DNA from: Schizochytrium sp. CCTCC M209059
Taxonomy: Eukaryota > Sar > Bigyra > Thraustochytrida > Thraustochytriidae
Direction of reading: 5' to 3'
DNA length: 48,882 nucleotides
Assembly (NCBI GenBank): GCA_000818945.1
Contig: KN805472.1
Location: 5,428-54,309, forward strand
Made by a program: the position numbers and the translations under genes. This document shows, in pieces, positions 46,178 through 48,882 of this stretch. Within the stretch, counting starts at the first letter, position 1; every line of letters starts with the position of its first letter. The notes beneath the pieces were generated by a model. That model made no database searches, was not told the origin of the DNA, and saw only the letters and a list, made by a program, of their open reading frames with translations.

Positions 46178-48277
46178 TCATGCGGCACGCGTAGCAATTG
46201 GTGCCGGCGGAGAAGGTCGAGGCGGGACATTTTCTGGGCCGAGCAACTCGAGCGAGTCGGGCGAAGTAGTGTCTGCATCGGACCTTGCCTTTTCCTGCAA
46301 GAGCGCATGCGTGTCATCACTGCCCGATACGAGGACAAAGTAGCCTGGGCCCGTCGTTTTCACGAGTCCAAGGTCCTCGAGATCCGTGAGTGCCGGTCGC
46401 GGATCGAACATGTGCATGTTGTGTGGGTACTTTTGCTCAAAAACGTTCTTGCACTGGGCCACGATGGCGTCCATGGACGCAGGCGCCCCAAGACCGTCCT
46501 GATGCAGCTCAACGAGCGCCAAATAGACCACGGAAGCCTCCTTGGTGGCTTGATCGAGAGCGTCAAGTCCCGCATAGCCAATGGTGGCCGATCCCGAGGC
46601 CACAATGTTGTCCGTGAAGAAGGCGTTGGTCAACGAGCTGTAGTAGGCCCATGACATGTACATGCGAGACAGAACCCGCAGGAGATACGAGCTCGAGGCC
46701 ACGACTCCTGCGACCCATGCAGGAGAAGCAACGAAATCGTCGGCCAAAACAGGTACCATGACGGCGACGCCAATGACGGACATGACGCCGAAGCGTAGAC
46801 GGTCCATGACGGACATGTAGACTTGCTTTTCCGGAAAGAGCAGCTCAATATCCGCCATGGGCACGTCACGATATTGACGAATGTGAATGTTGGTTCGGTT
46901 CGCATACTGGTTGACGAGGTCACGCTGGTTGCGCCGAAAGCTCATGGCAGTATCGACGCCGATGACCTTTGGCTCGGCGGGGCTCGCGATGCGGTAAATG
47001 ACCACCATGTCCTTGTACGTGACCTCTTGGAGGGTCATGTAGGTGAGGAAATTCCATGGGTTGAGAGCTTTTTCAGCCAGCGTGATGCGCGCCGCCATGG
47101 CGTGCTCGAGCGCTGCGTCTTTGACGGCGCTGGGACCGGAGCCAAACTGATCGCCCGCGTCGGAGCTACTCGAGGCGCGCTGCATGCTCGTGACCGGGTT
47201 CGCGGCGAGACTGAGGTCGGCGGCAGCGGGATGGTTTGCACGGACGTTTTCAATGTTTGCGGCTGCTCCGGCGTGGGCACCCGGGGCCTGGTCGTCGACG
47301 GGTGCGGCGGGGAGCTGGACGGCGACATCGACTTTCTTTTGCTCTGGCGCCGAGAGCTGCGAGATGCGCATGCGCAGCATGCGGTCGAGGACACCGAGCG
47401 TGCCGCGTTGGACCGCGCGCGCGAGGCGTGCGGTTTGCGCCACAACGTTAGAGCTCGAGTCCCCGAGCAGGTTTGCGGAGCGCTCCATGGAAGCCTTTTG
47501 TATCTCGCGTAGCCTCCGCGCGACCGCGACGCTAAATTTGGTGAACTGGCGGTGGAAGATTTGGTACATGAAGAGCGCGGACCTGCGGATGCCCTCGTCC
47601 ATTTTTTCGCCGTAAAAGAGTCGCGTCGTCCGGTCCATCCCGACGCCGCGGTGAAAGACGAGCGCGGAGTTGGCCTCTTTGGGCATTTCCACCTTGCCTT
47701 TTGCGTTGTTGCCGCTGGTGGCCCAGGCCGGGTCCTGGTAGAGCTTGTTTGCGACGTTTTGCACGAGTTTGCTGTCGAGGGCCTTCCACTTGACGCGCGT
47801 GGGGATGGAGAAGCTGTAGGAGTTTTCCTTGGCGTAGCTCCACTCGGCGTGGGAGACGAGGTGGTAGCCGCTCCTGCAGAGGATGTTTGCGAAGGAGTTG
47901 AGGAAGCGGTCTTCGTCGACCTTGCCGTTGCCGGGGACCCTGTCTGGGTCCCTGGACGTGAGCGAGGGTTCGAAGCCGTTTTCGAATCTTTCCCTGAGTT
48001 GGTGGGTGTGTCCTAGCATTTTGCTGCCGAGCCTTCCGTCGAGGCGCTTCATGAGCGTCTTGAACTCGTTCCTGCGGTCGCCGCCGACCCAGGGGACGGC
48101 GTCTGCCTCTGCGCGTTCTCGGAGCGCGGGCGGCACGTAGGGCACGAACCTGGTTTCTCCTTCTTCTGTGCGCCGCGTCACCGCGGACACGTACCGCCAG
48201 GAGAGCAGGTCGAGGAAGACCTCCTTGCGCGTCGCGATCTCGCGGCGCCGCCGCCCGAGGAGCATCTTGCTGGCCAT
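46178..48277 (-). CDS. DUF3754 (TMEM143-like) membrane protein
   Basis: A 699-residue protein. The N-terminal part has RETRFVPYVPPALRERAE-like sequence and a FLNSFANILCRSGY segment. The central diagnostic block is YRDVPMADIELLFPEKQVYMSVMDRLRFG, matching the IPMADLE(L/M)LxPxxxVxMxxxDRxxxG signature of DUF3754. Two hydrophobic segments follow directly (FGVMSVIGVAVMVPVLADDF and WVAGVVASSSYLL). The C-terminal region (FTDNIVASGSATIGYAGLDALDQATKEASVVYLAL...) also fits the family, which includes human TMEM143 (mitochondrial, function unsettled) and plant chloroplast/mitochondrial homologs. An Ala/Pro-rich low-complexity linker lies near 330-380. The basic N terminus (MASKMLLGRRRREIATRK) could aid organelle targeting. 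The ATG at 48277 follows a GGGCC-rich leader. Confidence 0.82.
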   Translation of the reverse strand: MASKMLLGRRRREIATRKEVFLDLLSWRYVSAVTRRTEEGETRFVPYVPPALRERAEADAVPWVGGDRRNEFKTLMKRLDGRLGSKMLGHTHQLRERFENGFEPSLTSRDPDRVPGNGKVDEDRFLNSFANILCRSGYHLVSHAEWSYAKENSYSFSIPTRVKWKALDSKLVQNVANKLYQDPAWATSGNNAKGKVEMPKEANSALVFHRGVGMDRTTRLFYGEKMDEGIRRSALFMYQIFHRQFTKFSVAVARRLREIQKASMERSANLLGDSSSNVVAQTARLARAVQRGTLGVLDRMLRMRISQLSAPEQKKVDVAVQLPAAPVDDQAPGAHAGAAANIENVRANHPAAADLSLAANPVTSMQRASSSSDAGDQFGSGPSAVKDAALEHAMAARITLAEKALNPWNFLTYMTLQEVTYKDMVVIYRIASPAEPKVIGVDTAMSFRRNQRDLVNQYANRTNIHIRQYRDVPMADIELLFPEKQVYMSVMDRLRFGVMSVIGVAVMVPVLADDFVASPAWVAGVVASSSYLLRVLSRMYMSWAYYSSLTNAFFTDNIVASGSATIGYAGLDALDQATKEASVVYLALVELHQDGLGAPASMDAIVAQCKNVFEQKYPHNMHMFDPRPALTDLEDLGLVKTTGPGYFVLVSGSDDTHALLQEKARSDADTTSPDSLELLGPENVPPRPSPPAPIATRAA

Positions 48278-48882
48278 GGGGCCGGGCCGGGCCGGGCCGG
48301 GCTGGGCCGGGTCGAGCCGAGCCGAGCCGAGCTAAGGGAGGGAGGGAGGGGCAAGCAGGCGTCGAGCTGAGGGCCGCGTCGAGCCGAGGGCCGAGCCGAG
48401 CCGAGCCGGGCCGGGCCGAGCCGAGCCGAGCGGCGCGGTTCGATTCCGGGTTTAGATTAGATGCCCGTGGTTCTGACCGTCTTGTACCTATCGATCTTGA
48501 GGCTTTTCGTCATCCATCCACCGTCCTCTGCGACGACAAACAAACATACATACAAACAAACAAACAAACAAACACACGCACCTCTTCTCTGCTTCCTACA
48601 GCGATCCTCATCTTTTTCATCGTCGAAAGCCTCTCCCGCCGTCCAAAAAGCGTGGGCCCTGGCTCCCCTCGCCGTCCCCTCCGGCCGCCGGCAGCAGCAG
48701 CACCAGCACCAGCACCAGCCCCAGCTTCTCGCGAGGCTCTGCGCTCTTACTCCATAACCGCCGCCGTTTCCCCAACCCCCTCTCAACCCCCATCTAACCG
48801 CCGCCGTTTCCCCAACCTCCCTCTCAACCCCCACCGTAACCGCCGCCGTTTCCCCAACCCCCCAACCGCCTCCCTCCCGCCT
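48278..48882. other. GC-rich promoter region and terminal minisatellite
   Basis: GGGCC/GAGCC pentamers (about 48280-48330 and 48380-48430) precede a CAAA tetramer run (about 48537-48572), CAG/CACCAG-type repeats (about 48692-48720) and a roughly 41-bp tandem repeat at the window end. No gene was recognised. The DUF3754 promoter lies at the left. Confidence 0.55.
48755..48882. repeat. About 41-bp tandem repeat at the window end
   Basis: TAACCGCCGCCGTTTCCCC begins at 48755, 48795 and 48837, followed by C-rich tails ending CAACCCCCA. Spacing is 40 and 42 bases. It may continue beyond the window. Confidence 0.85.

Noticed and set aside
48437..48455. GGTTCGATTCC, a tRNA B-box-like sequence
   Set aside because: The flanking bases do not form a proper T stem, and no A box or acceptor stem is found upstream.

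Overview
The window looks like a compact, moderately GC-rich nuclear genome of a unicellular stramenopile-type protist; a marine thraustochytrid/labyrinthulomycete is my best guess. The reasons are single-exon or one-intron genes, GTGAGT/GTAAGT donors, eukaryotic housekeeping proteins (AP-2 mu, HAT1, TIMELESS, CaMKK-like kinase), a plant/protist-type giant membrane calpain and class C GPCRs. The organism is inferred, not read directly. No bacterial operons, rRNA, tRNA or CRISPR array were seen.

Layout. 607-7569 (+) is a 2320-residue multi-pass membrane calpain of DEK1 architecture. 7882-9393 (-) is HAT1 and 9842-11146 (-) is AP-2 mu. 12909-14069 (+) is a zeta-crystallin-type quinone oxidoreductase with a presequence-like N terminus. 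14521-15921 (-) is a CaMKK-like kinase ending in a CaaX box. 18526-31267 (+) holds three receptor paralogs in the same orientation, each fusing a glycine-betaine/proline-type (OpuAC/ProX-like) periplasmic binding domain to a class C seven-helix GPCR core; the first two are near-identical mosaics, the third is older. 32031-32928 (+) is a METTL21-like methyltransferase with two mutually compensating frame breaks. 34578-35400 (+) is a spliced, secreted Cys-rich protein. 35866-39761 (-) is a two-exon TIMELESS gene.

40176-45795 is a DNA transposon bounded by a 16-bp perfect inverted repeat. It carries two convergent genes: a DDE_Tnp_4 transposase, and a protein fusing an XPG/FEN-type nuclease, a SAP-like segment and a SWIM zinc finger. 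That second protein resembles the partner protein of ISL2EU elements, but an XPG nuclease stands where I would expect a YqaJ nuclease. Both genes change frame by -1, and in both cases the switch coincides with an in-frame X XXY YYZ heptamer. This is either programmed frameshifting or a pair of decay mutations. 46178-48277 (-) is a DUF3754/TMEM143-like membrane protein.

The intergenic DNA is rich in pentanucleotide and other simple repeats, has one 41-N assembly gap at 28343-28383, and contains repeated TAGGCCTA palindromes. The two leads for an undescribed system are the betaine-binding-protein/GPCR receptor cluster and the XPG-SAP-SWIM transposon.
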